Below are positions 1 through 12,361 of a DNA stretch of 64,000 nt, piece after piece. The position numbers were made by a program, and so were the translations under genes. The notes below the pieces were generated by a model. That model did not search any database, was not told where the DNA came from, and saw only the letters and a program-made list of their open reading frames with translations. The stretch is from Polydactylus sextarius (lineage: Eukaryota; Chordata; Actinopteri; Polynemidae). The first letter of the stretch is position 1, and every line of letters begins with the position of its first letter. The DNA lies in the NCBI GenBank assembly GCA_016801845.1, contig CM028912.1, positions 23,959,501 to 24,023,500 on the forward strand. Reading direction: 5' to 3'.

Positions 1-107
1 GCTGGCTCCAGCCGTGCCATAATCTGCGGAGATGTTCAGTGTTGCTGCAGCAACCTAGGCCTTTAACACTGATTTTATGTTGCCTTGGAGTGTTGAGAGA
101 TGTCAAT

Positions 108-230
108 CTAAATCACTAGTGCACATAGTGTTGTTCGCAGTATATATATGGATATGCTGCAACAGTGTAATTTGCATTTTTCACGTAGTATATATGAACT
201 ACAACGCAGGTCGTGCTAACAGTGGCTACA
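108..230 (+). repeat. Interspersed repeat copy (matches 21812-21934)
   Basis: This stretch is clearly similar, in the same orientation, to 21812-21934. Shared blocks include the GTATATATATG core, CAGTGTAATTT and GTAGTATATATGAAC. The similarity is interrupted by scattered substitutions, as expected for an old dispersed repeat. The element probably extends left beyond the window. The short ORF across it has no recognisable domain. I cannot name the family. Confidence 0.6.
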
Positions 231-2240
231 ATAGCCAGGGGATCTATAATCACTGGCGCCACCAACAACACCCAGGGTGGGAAGCACTGTAGCACAATAT
301 AAATTGTTTAAATAAGTGAGCGATTACGGGATTGGTTCAAGGGTACTTGGTTTATCTGTGTAGGGGACATTTTATTATTGTTGGCATGTTAACTTGGTAA
401 ACATTATCTTCAACATGCAGAGGTGATAGTCTAGGCACAGAAGTATATCTCGGCTTATCCCAAGATTGTAGGATTAGCTTCATGGAAGAAAGCATCCAGA
501 CTCGCAGTGCGCCTAAATTGTAAACTGATGCAATACCTGCTATTGGTTTTGGGGGGGTCGCAACACTGAGTGGCTTGCACAGCTGAGAGCATGCTTCACT
601 CATGCTATGTAGTCATATCCAAAGATCATAGCCTGTGGGTAAATCTGATCATGGAGTAATTTGGTTTTATTGTCACAACGTGACTCAACGTAAATATTAT
701 TAACAGGTTACTTGGTTCCTTCCATGAACAGACCATGTAGCCACATGCTCATATCTACCGGGTTTCTGAATTTCAGAATTTTGCATCCAATGCCCAATGG
801 CAGCAGCAACAGGGTATCCTACCCCTGTTCATTTAAACTGTGCTAGTCTGACTCAACCTTGCAAGCATTTGCCCTCTGCTCGCCACCGCATGCAGCCTGG
901 TCTAGCTGTATCAACATTAAGTGTATGATCTGCCTTCCGTTTCTTCAGAATTAATGTGTAAAGTACACACACAACACTCACAGTGTTTCATTCCCTCTAA
1001 CGATCTCACCTTGGGTGATGTTCTTATTCATGTACCACTTGCATTAACGTTACAGCATTCTAAGACTGAAAGAAGGAAGGTGTTCACAAATCAATTTTTG
1101 AGTCTAATCTAGTCTCCTAGATCCTTTCCTCATCACGGAAGGAGGTGTACACATTTCCAAGCCTGGCTACCTCACAACATCGCATGCCCTGCATACCTGC
1201 GGACTCCCTCCAGAACTGCACTTGGCCCACTCCCTACGCATGGGGGCCACGGCAACGGCAGCATTGGAAGCATTTACAGTGCTGGCATCAACGCTCAAGG
1301 CAAATGAACTGTGGTCATCTTCCGCCTACAAAGGCCATCTCCGACTCAGAGCCCTAACTGTCTTATATGTTCAAGGCTATGAGCACTCTGTGAAATGCTG
1401 GCTATTATGTTCAATCATGCATACGGCAAACCACCTTTATTACCTTTAGCAATATTGAATGTTCTCTATACATTTCAACAGTCAGCACAAGCTCCTCTGA
1501 TTGGCTTTAATATAGTTATCAAGTAGGGAAATCTGGTGTGTCATGGTTTTTTTGGGGGGATTCCTGCTGCTGCTTACTGCTTTAGGACTCCATGATGGCT
1601 CGTGGAAGAGCAGGGAAAATGCACCCTTCCCCAGGCTCCCAGGCAGGCACGTGGGAGGTGCAGGTGCCCCACACATCCATTTCGCCAAATGTAATGGTTC
1701 CAATAAAGCGTACCTAGCATACAATAAAAGTATTTTGACGAAAGTGTTTCTGACAGAAATAGCATTTCAGAATTCCCAGTTGTTAGCCTGGATTAAGTTG
1801 AACTCAGGCAAAGAGCAAAGAGTGTACAAGCAGGATAAACATTCCTTTTTTTGTCAAGTGTATGTTTTCTGGTCAACACTGAACAAAGTTGCAGCAATTC
1901 TTGTATAAGGCAAGCAGAACGTCCATGTGAAAACAGGCTGTAGAACATTGCCCGTGTGTGTGCATTTAAGACAGCAACTTCATCTTCAAACCCTGTACTT
2001 TCCTGTACTTTTACAGATCACGTCTCATCTCAATGCTTTGGTTCTGTAAACAGATTAATATATTGGCAGTACTGAACCCCTTATCATGCACAATGAACTG
2101 CATAAATCTGCAACAAACAGTGAGTTGAGCCCAAAGCAAGATCCATTTGTGGAATCATGGAGTGTGGAAGAATGCGGAAGCAACAAAGTGTAGGAGTTGG
2201 TGCGCTAATTGCATGGAGCAGTATACAGTGTGAACAAGCA
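231..2240. other. Non-coding stretch, nothing assigned
   Basis: I see only short ORFs without recognisable motifs and no convincing splice-flanked exon. The segment probably contains degraded repeats that cannot be named by eye. Confidence 0.4.
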
Positions 2241-2261
2241 CAATTTAGAACAAGCACACCT

Positions 2262-2430
2262 GACTCAGTCTGTCCAAAAACGGTCTTAGCTTGGTCCCAA
2301 AGACACTACTCCTGGCTTTCATAAAGCTGATAAGTTTTGGTGTGTAGTAGTCAAGCTTGTACATGAATGTCTGCTCAAGGAGAATCATCGTGATTCTTCT
2401 GAATTCTGCCTTGATCAGAATGGACAAAAA
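2262..2430 (-). pseudogene. Exon-like relic of a multicopy fish protein family
   Basis: The minus strand encodes an open segment that includes AEFRRIT, a YTPKLISFMKAR stretch and GTKLRPFLDRLSQ. It ends at CTGAGTCAG followed by GTGTGC, a plausible 5' splice site, and has a pyrimidine-containing CAG acceptor-like site near its start. The pattern (AEF.RIT, then .YTP.L, then G.K....LD.L) resembles a short domain that recurs in large uncharacterised teleost gene families. That resemblance is from memory, not a search. No neighbouring exons are visible, so it is either an isolated decayed copy or an exon captured with a transposon. Function is unknown. Confidence 0.3.
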
Positions 2431-3440
2431 TCAACAATAGTAACTGAGCCTGATGGTACAATACACAAGGTAGCACTGTAATAATAATGAACAAAAATGG
2501 AGGACATAATGATGACTTTGGCTCTCATAAAAGTGTTAAATAGAAATAGACAATATGTCCATAAATGGCAGACCAGAAATCAACTTTATCACAAAAAATA
2601 TGGGACTTCCAATGGGAAGTTTCTGAATACAAACGATTGATATATATATATAGTGATGTAGTAGTAGCTAACATAAAACAAATTACAAATAAGTAACGTG
2701 TGATTTACAGTAGTAACAATAATTGTTAGAAAAAATGAAATAGTAGCTAATAATAATGATGACAAGAATAAAGTAATGGTGATGATGCTTTAACAATAAC
2801 AAATAAGCAACAGAGTGCTTCACAAAAGTAATGACAAAAATATGACAAAAGTAATAGGATCAAAAATAAGGCTGAGGTATGGTAAACTAATTACATGAGC
2901 TCTACTTATTTCATCGTGGTCTGTTATTTTATCCATCTGTTTGGTGCTACTGTCAATGAGGGACCGCCTAGGGAAAGGAGAAGCTGGTGGAGGAATATCA
3001 TAATGAAGTGCGGATCTGTTTCTGTAGTACGTGATTACAATGACCCTTAACTGTCTCTTGTTGTCATAAACGGTTCAGAGTTTATTTCATGTTTTGTAAA
3101 ACATGTACAAGCGTATCATCAATGATACAATCAGTTTTAGATTAACTACTGCAGTAATGTCCACAACGTCATAAAATGAAACCTATCGAGCATAGCAACC
3201 AAATGGCTAACATAGCTTTAGCATATTTCAAACTTATTTCAGTATGTTCAAAAGTTTAGCCTCAAAGATAAAGCTGGCAGCTGCACTGTTGGCTTGGTGA
3301 AACGTGCGTATTCTGCCTAGCAAACGGCTCTGTCCTTCTCCCTGACACACACGCACAGATTGATATATTTTCACAATGTGATATATTCTTCAGCATCTAG
3401 TCGCCGCTCTGAACTGCGCGGGTCGTTTGTTTTATGTTTA
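2431..3440. other. AT-rich non-coding stretch
   Basis: This stretch has many ATAATAA-type simple runs and a short TA run near 2640. I see no coding region or structured element. Confidence 0.4.
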
Positions 3441-3453
3441 GCTGAATTAAAAT

Positions 3454-3720
3454 TTACTTACCATTTTTCAGTTTATGTTTAGTCATTATAAAACATGTAA
3501 ACGATATGGACTGGATGGTATTAAAGGCGCTGGAGAAGTCGAAGAACATGATGCAGACTAAGGTGTTGGGTCTGTCCAAGGAGGAGTAAGCCTTCTGCAG
3601 CAGGTATATGATCGCACCATTAACCTCAACATGGGGCTGATATGCGAACTGCAGTGGGTCTTGCGATGGGCCCACCAGCGGTCTGAGGTGTGCCAGGACC
3701 AGTCTCTCCATGACCCCTCA
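3454..3720 (-). mobile_element. Non-LTR retrotransposon RT fragment (Rex1-like)
   Basis: The minus strand encodes a piece of non-LTR reverse transcriptase. It begins MERLVLAHLRPLV, continues with DPLQFAYQP, and ends at the FFDFSSAFNTIQ motif, which is RT motif A with its catalytic aspartate in F-D-F-S-S-A-F. This wording is typical of Rex1-type LINEs of fish. The fragment stops just after motif A, so the YxDD motif B/C region is missing. The same family recurs at 22575-23500 and 43690-44330. It is a dead 5'-truncated or internally deleted copy. Confidence 0.8.
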
Positions 3721-4079
3721 GACCGCTAGTGAGCAAGTTGGTGATTTCTAACCACTTGGCTATCTGGGTGCTTGTTAAGTAGGAGAAGTACAGACAGGTG
3801 TGTGTATTTTGAATGAGCCTCCTGCACTTGTGGTTGCCATGGTGATGGTCTCACAGGCACGAACAGGGCTGTGTCAGAGTCAGAGGAGCAGAGGCAGCGC
3901 TTTTATTGTAGAGCTCACTATTTATTCAAAGAGTAAAGCAGATATCCACAAAATTCTTTCTCTGTGAGCACTACAAGGCTTTACTGAACACATTGATGTA
4001 ATTTTTTTATTTGTGGTATCAAAAATGTGGACAACAGAGAAATTCTGAATTTCTCCAACGTTGGTCATGGTCATTAATC

Positions 4080-4290
4080 TGTGACTGATCAAAAAGTATA
4101 TAACCTAGCAAAAAAGTTGAATGACAGGAGAATTCAATACAGGATAACTTTATATACATTTTAATGTTTTAATCATATATTTAGGTAAAAGTATGCCAGA
4201 GCAGTAAAGGTTTGAAAAACCTGAAAATTTGCACATTTTCCCAAATTTTATCATGCATTATCTATGGGAAATTTTCCGTGAATCATATTC
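4080..4290 (+). repeat. Interspersed repeat (also at 60200-60400)
   Basis: This stretch contains a block reading CTGATCAAAAA followed by AAACCT/AACCTA, then AAAAAGTTGAAT, then a TTTGAAAAA..CTGAAAA tract. The same order of blocks is present at 60200-60400. It is a dispersed non-coding repeat, and I cannot name the family. Confidence 0.5.
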
Positions 4291-4336
4291 CAATTAGCAA
4301 AGTAATAGCATAGTGAGCCTAACCTAGCCACACGTT

Positions 4337-5372
4337 TTGCTCCACAAGCACTCGTCCTGCGAAGGGAGAGCTTATGTAGCTAAGTCAGGCAAGGCTAACA
4401 CCGGAGGAGTACCTCCACAGGAGATGAGCAGGGGAGTGCCTGTACTGCGGTATGCAAGGGCATTTCCTGACAGGTTGTCCAATTTGACCAAAAGATCGGG
4501 CTCACTAGTAGTGGTGGGGATACTGGTAAGCCAAGTTTATTCCCCAGAATGCCCCTGCTTCACAGTTAGTCCTTCCCTCTGTCTCCATAGCTCTGTTTTT
4601 CCCCTGTCAGCTCTAGTGGATTCAGGTGCAGAGGACAACCTGATTGACCTGGAGCTAGCTCAGCAACTGGGCTCCTGCTGGAGCCACTGGACAGTCCCAT
4701 CACAGCACTCTGCCTCACTGGCCCTCAGACTCTGCATTGACTATCGCAGCCTTAATAGTATTACCATAAAGAACAAATACTCCCTTCTATTAAAGACCTA
4801 CAATTTTTGGTAAGTTGGACCTGCGAAATGCCTACCACCAGATCAAGGAGGGGGATGAATGGAAGATGGGCTTCAACACCCCTCTTGGACATTTTGAATA
4901 TCTGGTGATGCCTTTTGGGCTAACTGATACCCCTGCAGTATTCCAGGCACCAGTGAATGACGTTCTAAGAGACTTTTTAAATCGCTTCATATTTGTATAC
5001 CTTGATGACATTCTAATCTTTTCCCACAACCTCCAGGAACACGAGTCTTAAGTCCGCCAGGTCCTGACTGACCTCCTGGAGAACAGGCTTTTCGTGGAAA
5101 GCCAAGAAATGCGAGTTCCACAAGGAGATTGCAAGCTTTCTCGGCTTTATAATTAAACAGGGATGGGTCCAGGCTGTGGTCAACTGGCCGACCCCAGCAA
5201 CTGTAAGGAGCTGCAATGTTTCCTGGGTTTTGCAAACTTCTACTGCTGCTTCATTAAGAACTACAGTAAAGTGGTTTCACCCTTCACCCAAATAACTTCC
5301 TCCAAATTACCTTTCCTCTGGTCCCCAGAAGCCCAGAGGGCCTTTAGTTCTCTTAAGAATCTGTTCACCTAA
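4337..5372 (+). mobile_element. Ty3/gypsy LTR retrotransposon pol relic
   Basis: Three ORF blocks form a decayed Ty3/gypsy pol. The first (4337-4813) carries a retropepsin-like ALVDSGAEDNLIDLELA motif, then jumps straight to an RT motif resembling LRLCIDYRSLN, which implies an internal deletion between protease and RT. The second (4815-5051) has MDLRNAYHQIKEGDEWK, VMPFGLTDTP.VFQ and the catalytic FVYLDDILIFS (YLDD). The third (5163-5372) has the post-RT GFANFY and PF.QITS thumb-like segments. Frameshifts and stops separate the blocks. RNase H and integrase are absent and no LTR is recognised, so it cannot be active. A second gypsy fragment of opposite strand lies at 19076-19560. Confidence 0.88.
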
Positions 5373-5879
5373 GTTTGGACTGACCACAAAAATCTTTCTT
5401 ACATCCAGTTTTGAGTGCATTTTTCTGGGAAATTTTTTCGCAAATTATTTGTGACTACGTTGTGAATAATTTGTATTTCGTTAAATTCATTACCAGCATA
5501 AATTACTGCTGGGCCTTACAGTTGAGAAAACCACCACAGCTCACTGTCTACCAGTGTGCCGTGGGCTAAGATAAACATTATGGCCTGTCTGAGGAATTTG
5601 TTTCAGGATGAGGAACTGACCCCTGCACACACACACATATAAAAGCCCCCCCAACACCTCTGAACACCCCAAGGAAACCTCTGTGGTTGTTGTATGGTAT
5701 CTGTCTACGGTATCTGGCCATTTGGTGCACATCAATTTTTGGTTTATATCTGTCTCTTTGTGATCATTTTGCATAAATTTGAGCTTTATTCTGTTTTGTC
5801 TTTTTATGTTGGGTTTGCTTACATTTGTGGTATTTTTTTGGTTTTGTGTTCCACTACGGTGACATGTATCACCCAAGTG

Positions 5880-6185
5880 TAAAAGTATGACACCTGGGTG
5901 AAGAGAGGCTGGGGGCTGGGGGGCTGCTTATGGGCGAAGGCAGTGTACACCCTGGACGGTCGTCAGCTCGTCGTAGGGCCACACATAGACAAACAACCAT
6001 TCGCACTCACATCTACACCTATGGGCAATTTAGTATGCTCAATTCACCTATCCCCAATGCTGCATGTTTTTGGTGAGGGAAACCCATGCCACTCCTGAAG
6101 GAAATCCACACAGAAAGACCCGGGAGTCGAACCCAGGTTCTGTGAGGCAACAGCGCTAACCCCTGTCCCACCGCGCTGCCCACAG
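5880..6185 (+). repeat. Common teleost interspersed repeat
   Basis: The sequence has the characteristic order GTACACCCTGGACGGTC, ACACATAGACAAACAACCATTC, CACTCACAT, CACCTATGGGCAATTTAG, ATGCTGCATG and CCCGGGAGTCGAACCCAGG. This ubiquitous teleost repeat is recognised from general knowledge of fish genomes. A shorter copy is at 33895-34080. The GTCGAACCCAGG block resembles a B-box-like or tRNA-derived tail but is not a tRNA gene. Confidence 0.7.
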
Positions 6186-6214
6186 TTTATATTACATAGA
6201 TGGAAATAAGCAGA

Positions 6215-6600
6215 CTGGGTTATGTTATTGATGTGAGAATTAAATGATAATGAGCTGTCGAGGATGACACCCAGACTCTTAACCTGTGGGGAGGGGAAGA
6301 CTGAGGAATTTTGAGGGAAAAACTGTCAGATTTGGATAGTGTGGATTTTGTTCCAATGAGGAGGATTTCAGTTTTATCACTGTTTTGTTTTAGAAAGTTT
6401 GAGGTGAACCAGGATTTTATTTCAGATAAGCAGGTGGTGAGGGAGGAGGGAGGGAGGGTGGAAGTTGATTTGCTAGATAGGCAGAGCTGGGTGTCATCCA
6501 CGTAGCAGTGGAAATAAATATTGAATATATTACCAAGGGGAAGGAGGTAGATGATGAAGAGGAGGGGCCTCAGGACAGAGCCCTAATTTACCCGTCCATG
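6215..6600 (-). mobile_element. LINE reverse-transcriptase fragment (YVDD)
   Basis: On the minus strand the segment reads as non-LTR RT motifs: a S.LRPLLFIIYLLPLG-like motif B, FNIYFHCYVDDTQLCLS (motif C with YVDD), then LTTCLSEIKSWFTSNFLKQN and DKTEILLIG. This order matches LINE reverse transcriptases of the L2/I-like type found in fish. One or more frame changes occur between the PLLFIIY and YVDD blocks. Upstream and downstream domains are missing. It abuts an unrelated LINE tail on the opposite strand. Confidence 0.75.
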
Positions 6601-6604
6601 TACA

Positions 6605-6740
6605 TTCTGAACCTCATCTCTAGCCACAAGCTATGGGTAGTGACCAAAAGAACAAGATCGCGGATACAATCGTCTGACATGAGTTTCTTCTGTTGGATAG
6701 CCGGGCTCACTCAGAGACAGCGTGAGGAGCTCTCTGTGTG
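6605..6740 (+). mobile_element. LINE C-terminal fragment
   Basis: The plus strand encodes LWVVTKRTRSRIQSSDMSFF followed by IAGLTQRQREELS. It resembles the region after the RT domain in RTE/Expander-like fish LINEs (RTRSRIQAAEMSF...VAGLS..DRVR). Only this short piece survives. The family assignment is from memory. Confidence 0.5.
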
Positions 6741-7252
6741 ACTATTTTGCATATATCTCTGGAGAAGTTGTGTGTCTCTTTATGACTGGCTTTCCTCTTT
6801 GAGGTTATTTTCTCTCTTTTATCTGAGCTTGGTGAGTAATAAAGTAAGAAAATAAATATTAAGTGGGGCTGTGACCCAATGACCCTCAGACCTCTTAAAC
6901 CCCTGGGTCTACGCTTGGTGGTCCTGTTTGGTGATACATACATCCATTGTTTGATGTGTTAACTTAACTGTAGCCCTGTATTTTCAGGGAACCTCTGGTT
7001 TATTTTCTGTCTCATTTACTTTTTGTACATTTTTTACAAGTTATCGTTATTGGGTAAGTCACAGGACCACACAGCCTTTTTATTTCTGAGGATGAGCTGG
7101 CCCTTCGGGGACAACCATTACCTCAGTATGTGGCAGCACTACACACAAATACACACACACATATGCGTAGATGTCAAGGCCTACAAACATTTGAGTTGGG
7201 GGATTCCCGGAGGGTGGTTCACAGTCAGAATGAGGTCACCTCATACTGTAGT

Positions 7253-7255
<3 letters not shown>

Positions 7256-7289
<34 letters not shown>

Positions 7290-7322
7290 CAAAAAAAAAA
7301 AAAATAAATAAAAAAAAAAAAT
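7256..7322 (+). repeat. (CA)n plus poly-A microsatellite
   Basis: A CA dinucleotide run of about 30 bases is followed by an A-rich run with TAAATAA interruptions. The adjacent A-rich tail suggests the end of a retroposed copy. Confidence 0.85.
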
Positions 7323-10300
7323 AAAATGAAATGTGTCCACTTCAGATACACCCCAACACTCACACACAGCTATGAAACTCTGGAGAATATTAAATATCGG
7401 TTTGAAAAGCATAAAACATCTTGATACATTGGAAATCACCTCAGTTTGTTTTCATAGCTCTGGAGATTGGTTATTTGAAAGGCCAGTCTGCATCAAGTTA
7501 CAGCCTGTGCTCATTTGTGATCAGTAATATGAAAGTTTTAATTCACAAATCCACTTCTCTGCTCTCTGTTCCTCTGCCAGATAAATGCTACACACAAGCC
7601 AACAAAGGCAAAGCTATGATGACAGAAACCTCTAAACTGGTTCAATTCCAGCAGTGATTGCAGTAAACAAGTGATTCTCGTCCACCTTCCAGAATGTGTG
7701 GGCCTATCACCTCCAGAAATCAGGTCAACCCAATAAAGGGAAAACAAAAATCGAGGAAGATCAAGTCTATAAAGCTCAAGCTGAAACTTTACAGAATTTA
7801 AGTACAAAGTCAATCTTCGCTACAAACAAACACTAACATTTATAACCACAAAGAGACTTTATGGATAACAAAAAAAAAAAACAAGACAAAGACCCAAATT
7901 TGACTGACATGACCTGAAAATATGAATTTCATGAAAACCTATCAGTGTTTAGGTCTTACTAACGTGTCAACAATTAGAAATGACTTATAACTTTTTTAAC
8001 TATTTGTGATACAAATTCTTTACATTAAGGAGACAAAACAAAATAGGAGAGGACTTCAGAGAGTAGAAAAGTCAGAGAAGCAGTAAGACTACCATCTTAA
8101 TCTATTTCTTGATTCTAGTTGTTAGAGTTCACCATGAACCAAGTTGGCATCACCATGAACTCCCCAGTTAGCACAGCTGACTTTTTACTCACATTGGCTG
8201 TTGAGAGCGAAGATTTATGGATTCTGAAATACAATCTCCTACATATTATTGTGCAAGTAACATCAGGCCAAATAATAAACTTTTTGTTTGGTCTGAACAA
8301 ACCATTAGAATCACTATGAGGTTTTACATAAGCACAAACACAATTATGAAAATAAAAAATTTGAGCAAGGCCTCAAGCCTAAAAAAAAAAAAGGAAATAG
8401 TACATAAAACACTTTACACATATAAACAGAGCTTGTTTTCATTTTGGTGCTCAAAGTTCATAAATTAAAATTTCCTCAGTAGAGAGCGTGGTCCAATGAA
8501 AAAGTAGAGAGCATGGTCCAATGAAAACTATTCACATCAAGGTCTGTGGATTAGCCAGAGCAATCCAAGACATTCTTTCTAGAAATAAACTGCCCCCCTA
8601 AATTTGTCAATTTAACTAGTAACTTTTTTCTGACACTTTGTGAACATCACCACAAGCACAATTCTGGTCACCTCCATTGTGTTGAAGGGTGGTGACAGAA
8701 ATCTTGCAAAGAGCATATTTCAAAACTTCAGCACATGAAAACCAAAACTATCTGCACAGTTAGCAAGAAAACAACATGTTTTTCTGTGATCCAACTGCAC
8801 TAACCCTTCACATTATTTCCAATGCATGAGAGCCATCAGGTTGCTGTTGGCTGACTTTTGGCCTAATAAGTGTACAACGTAAGTCTATTTCCATAAACCA
8901 GGAGACAAGACACGCACTGTGCTGTCTGGGTTCCTCTTTTATGTGGGTGGGGTTAACATCACCATGTGTGCACCAAGGCTAGACTTTACATGCAGGGTAT
9001 AGCGGTGTGATGTCTGTAGAAACTCTCATAAAACATTTCCTGTTGCGAAGAATGAGAGGTAAATTTCAGGACAGTGGCAAACCTCAGACTGACCTGAGAA
9101 AAAAATCTTGATTCTCCTGGAACTTAGTCCTGTAGTTGCTTAACAAAAAAAAGGTTGAACACACATACAACTAATGTGAGCACACACATACCATATGCAC
9201 TCATAAACAATGTTAAACCACAACTGAGTCATTTTGTTTCCTGAGGGAAAAGATTGGCTACACAAAGAGGGTAGCAAAGGCACTCCTTGCCTGTCTGCCG
9301 ATAGTGCTGACAGCAGCACATGTCCCATGCATTCCCACACATTCATCTGCTGGCATGTATTCACACAAACACTTCCTACCCCACAAAAACCCCAAATATT
9401 ATCAACATAGCCAGGAAAAAAACAAATCATCATTTTAAACTTGATAAGACATTAAAAAATAATAATTGGCTATAAAACACACAAAGACAAGGAGGTAATT
9501 TTCCTGAGGATTTCAGAGACAAGCGATCCGGATGCAAAAGAAGTATGCAGTTTTTGGCTCCTTACCTTTAGTAGTTTTTCTGTGTGGTCTACATTTTCTG
9601 CGTGTTGCACACAGGTCGTGTTTCAAACTAGTATCTATTACACACACAAAGACGGGGTCAGAGCGTAGATATTACATTGCCTGTAATGATGATTTATGGG
9701 CTAAATTCATACGTCTGTGACATCCTAGAATAGGCAGAGTAGAGTAAGATAATATACACTCTGTCTGTCTGTCTGTCTTTTGCCCTTAATTTTTGGATGC
9801 AGCTCTCGACACCTCACTCCCATCCAAGTCACAGTTTTACGGCATGTCTGTGTTTCACTTACTCTAACAAATCTAAGGAAACTAAGATACTACACTAAGG
9901 AAATAAAAATGTAACCAATGGAAATAAAAACCTTTTGGTAAGAAATCAAAGCCAAATTAGCATTGATCAAAATTAACCCACTAAGCTGGTATTATTAGTT
10001 TATTGATTTGAGATGGATCAGTGCATATATGACTCATCATATTTATTATGGCAGCCTCTGGTCTAATCATGGCATCACAGCAGGTTACAAATTCAGCTGC
10101 TTGAAAAGATGCAGATATTTGCCATATCTACAAATGAAGCCAAGGTGTAAGGAAAGGAGAGGGACATGCTGCACAAAACACATTAAGGTTAAAAAATGTT
10201 TTGAAACTGGAGTAACATGTGTTCTTGTAAATGTTATAGCTTTGAAGCTTAACGGCACAACTAGAGGCAATGTCATCATTGGGTTGGTTCTAAAGTTTCC

Positions 10301-12190
10301 TCTGCCCACAGCATGTTTTTTTTTTTTTTTTTTTTTTTTAATTTCATTGCTTATGCTGAAGCACAAACAAACATACAGTAGGCTGAAAATGACCAAAACC
10401 TCTAATCATTTCAGGGCCACTGTCTCAATGATTCCCATTTGTCTTTTACACTGACAGAAAAAGAACAACAACAAAAAAATATGTAGAAATAGAGAGTTGG
10501 TTGTTGTTTTTAAATCAGGTTTCTGTTTCACATCCAGACTCAAAATACAAAAAAGGTTATGTTCGTCTATTTATGCAACCGCGCCATTGGCTTGATTTGA
10601 GTGGTGTCAATCCATGTTGCGGCTGCCTCTATACAGTATTCTGAACACAGGGTTGGAACTTGTACAAGGGAGACAGACGAAGTTTGCAAACAGACTAGGG
10701 ACGCAGACAGAGGAGCGCGACTGGTTAGCGCAGCATACAGTATGCGGTCCAGTGGGAGTTGACTCTGGAGTGTAATTAGAGGCTTGTTTCAAGTGGAGCA
10801 GACCTTACAGTAACAAGGCTGTGACGGTGACAGATTGATGGTGTGTAATGGGAGGTTAGTACAACACTGGAGGTCCTCTTCTTCTTCTCATGAATGAATT
10901 TACCTACTGTGCCACAGCAGGGTAATGTAATCCCCCACCCCCCAAAAAAAAAAGACTCTGGGAAAGATCTTTGGGAAAATCCCACGGGGATGCAAATGTG
11001 CACATGAAGCACACAGCTGGTCAGTGCACTGACACATTGTGTATTTATAGAGATAATGGTGCTCACTGGTTGTTGGTCCAAATAATGTAGTTCAAATGTT
11101 GCTATAAAACATACATTTAAAAAAAATTCAATTTAAATAACTTAGCTGTCATCTTCCTGTGAAACGGCGGTGTGGCACAGAAGAAACATTCCATATCAAG
11201 CTACACATTACAGGGGATTAATGGCCGACGAAAACCTTCTGTGGGAAAACAATTTTCCCTGTTTCTGTGGTTAAACAAGAAACAAATCAGAAAGCTTTAG
11301 AATTGCACAAATACTCTTGTGCAGAAGCTTAATAACATTTCCAAACTTCCAGAATTTCTTGCACTAAAAATCTAAAATGATTTGCAAGATTGCTTCAGCT
11401 GTAAGCAAACTCTAGATACAGGATCAACGGGAAAGGAACAACACAAACAAGCTTACAGTACAACAAAACCAAAAAACACATAGGTCAGCTCCTTTCCTTG
11501 AAAACATTCCCTGAAACAAACTCAGTGACTTAATATAGCTGTTCCCCCTGGACCATGCTCTGACCTGAGCTTGACCATGTCCTGACCAAAACCTGTGGTC
11601 GTTTGCTGTCTCACTAGGATCCTCGCTGACGACTCTGAACTCTCAGCTCTCACTTAAGCTCAGTGGACACACTTCATCATGGAGAGACTGCAGAACAAAA
11701 CACACACGCGCGTGCACACACTCACACAGCATGCATATTACAGAAATACACACATTTTGCACACTATAATGCTTTCTCAGCATACTGTAGCAGGGCTATA
11801 TTTGCGCAAGAACCAATTTAAAGCAATTATGGTCTTCCTACCAAAAACAGGTCTCCAAAGACTTTGTCTGTCCAACTGCTCTCGCACAAAGAGCTTTATT
11901 TCACTGGACCCATCTTATACAATAAATCACCAAACTTACAGCATAATTGTGATGTATATTTTCTGGTGGTCACATCTTACAATACTAGATTGGACACATG
12001 AAAATACTGTTTTTCTGTGAAGAATTATATTGATGAACATTGAGATTGTGTCCATGCTCGCATCCTAAGAAATTGTCCTAAAAAGCATTTTAAAGAATTA
12101 GAAAAGTAAAAAAATTTTAAGACTTTAAATGTCACCTTGATTAGTTGATTTTATTGTGAGAGCCATGAACTCGATGATGAATATGACACA
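7323..12190. other. Non-coding stretch
   Basis: I find no supportable coding exon. Visible items are a 25-bp tandem duplication at 8479-8528, a (TCTG)n run near 9762-9779 and a poly-T run at 10317-10340. Short ORFs in this interval have composition and content typical of non-coding DNA. Confidence 0.5.
8479..8528 (+). repeat. Two-copy 25-bp tandem repeat
   Basis: AGTAGAGAGCGTGGTCCAAT, continuing GAAAA, is followed immediately by a second copy with one G-to-A change. It contains a CCAAT motif in each copy. Confidence 0.85.
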
Positions 12191-12213
12191 ATGTAATATT
12201 TACAAAATCTTTT

Positions 12214-12220
<7 letters not shown>

Positions 12221-12288
<68 letters not shown>
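12221..12288 (+). repeat. (TA)n microsatellite
   Basis: A nearly uninterrupted TA dinucleotide run of about 68 bases sits immediately left of the palindrome at 12292-12361. Confidence 0.95.
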
Positions 12289-12291
<3 letters not shown>

Positions 12292-12292
<1 letters not shown>

Positions 12293-12361
12293 TTTAACTT
12301 AGGTTGAATAGACAGAATATATATATATATATATTTCTGTCTTGTTCAACCTAAGTTAAAT
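12292..12361 (+). repeat. AT-cored palindrome
   Basis: The left arm ATTTAACTTAGGTTGAA, continuing through AGACAGAA, is mirrored by a right arm that reads the same on the opposite strand, with a two-base bulge and a one-base bulge. The centre is a TA run. Arms are about 31-34 bases. It could extrude as a cruciform or be a small foldback element. Confidence 0.85.

Noticed and set aside
6120..6160. tRNA-like GTCGAACCCAGG block
   Set aside because: It is part of a dispersed repeat. No cloverleaf or paired acceptor stem is visible.
8479..8528. CRISPR-like direct repeats
   Set aside because: There are only two adjacent copies without spacers, in a eukaryotic genome.
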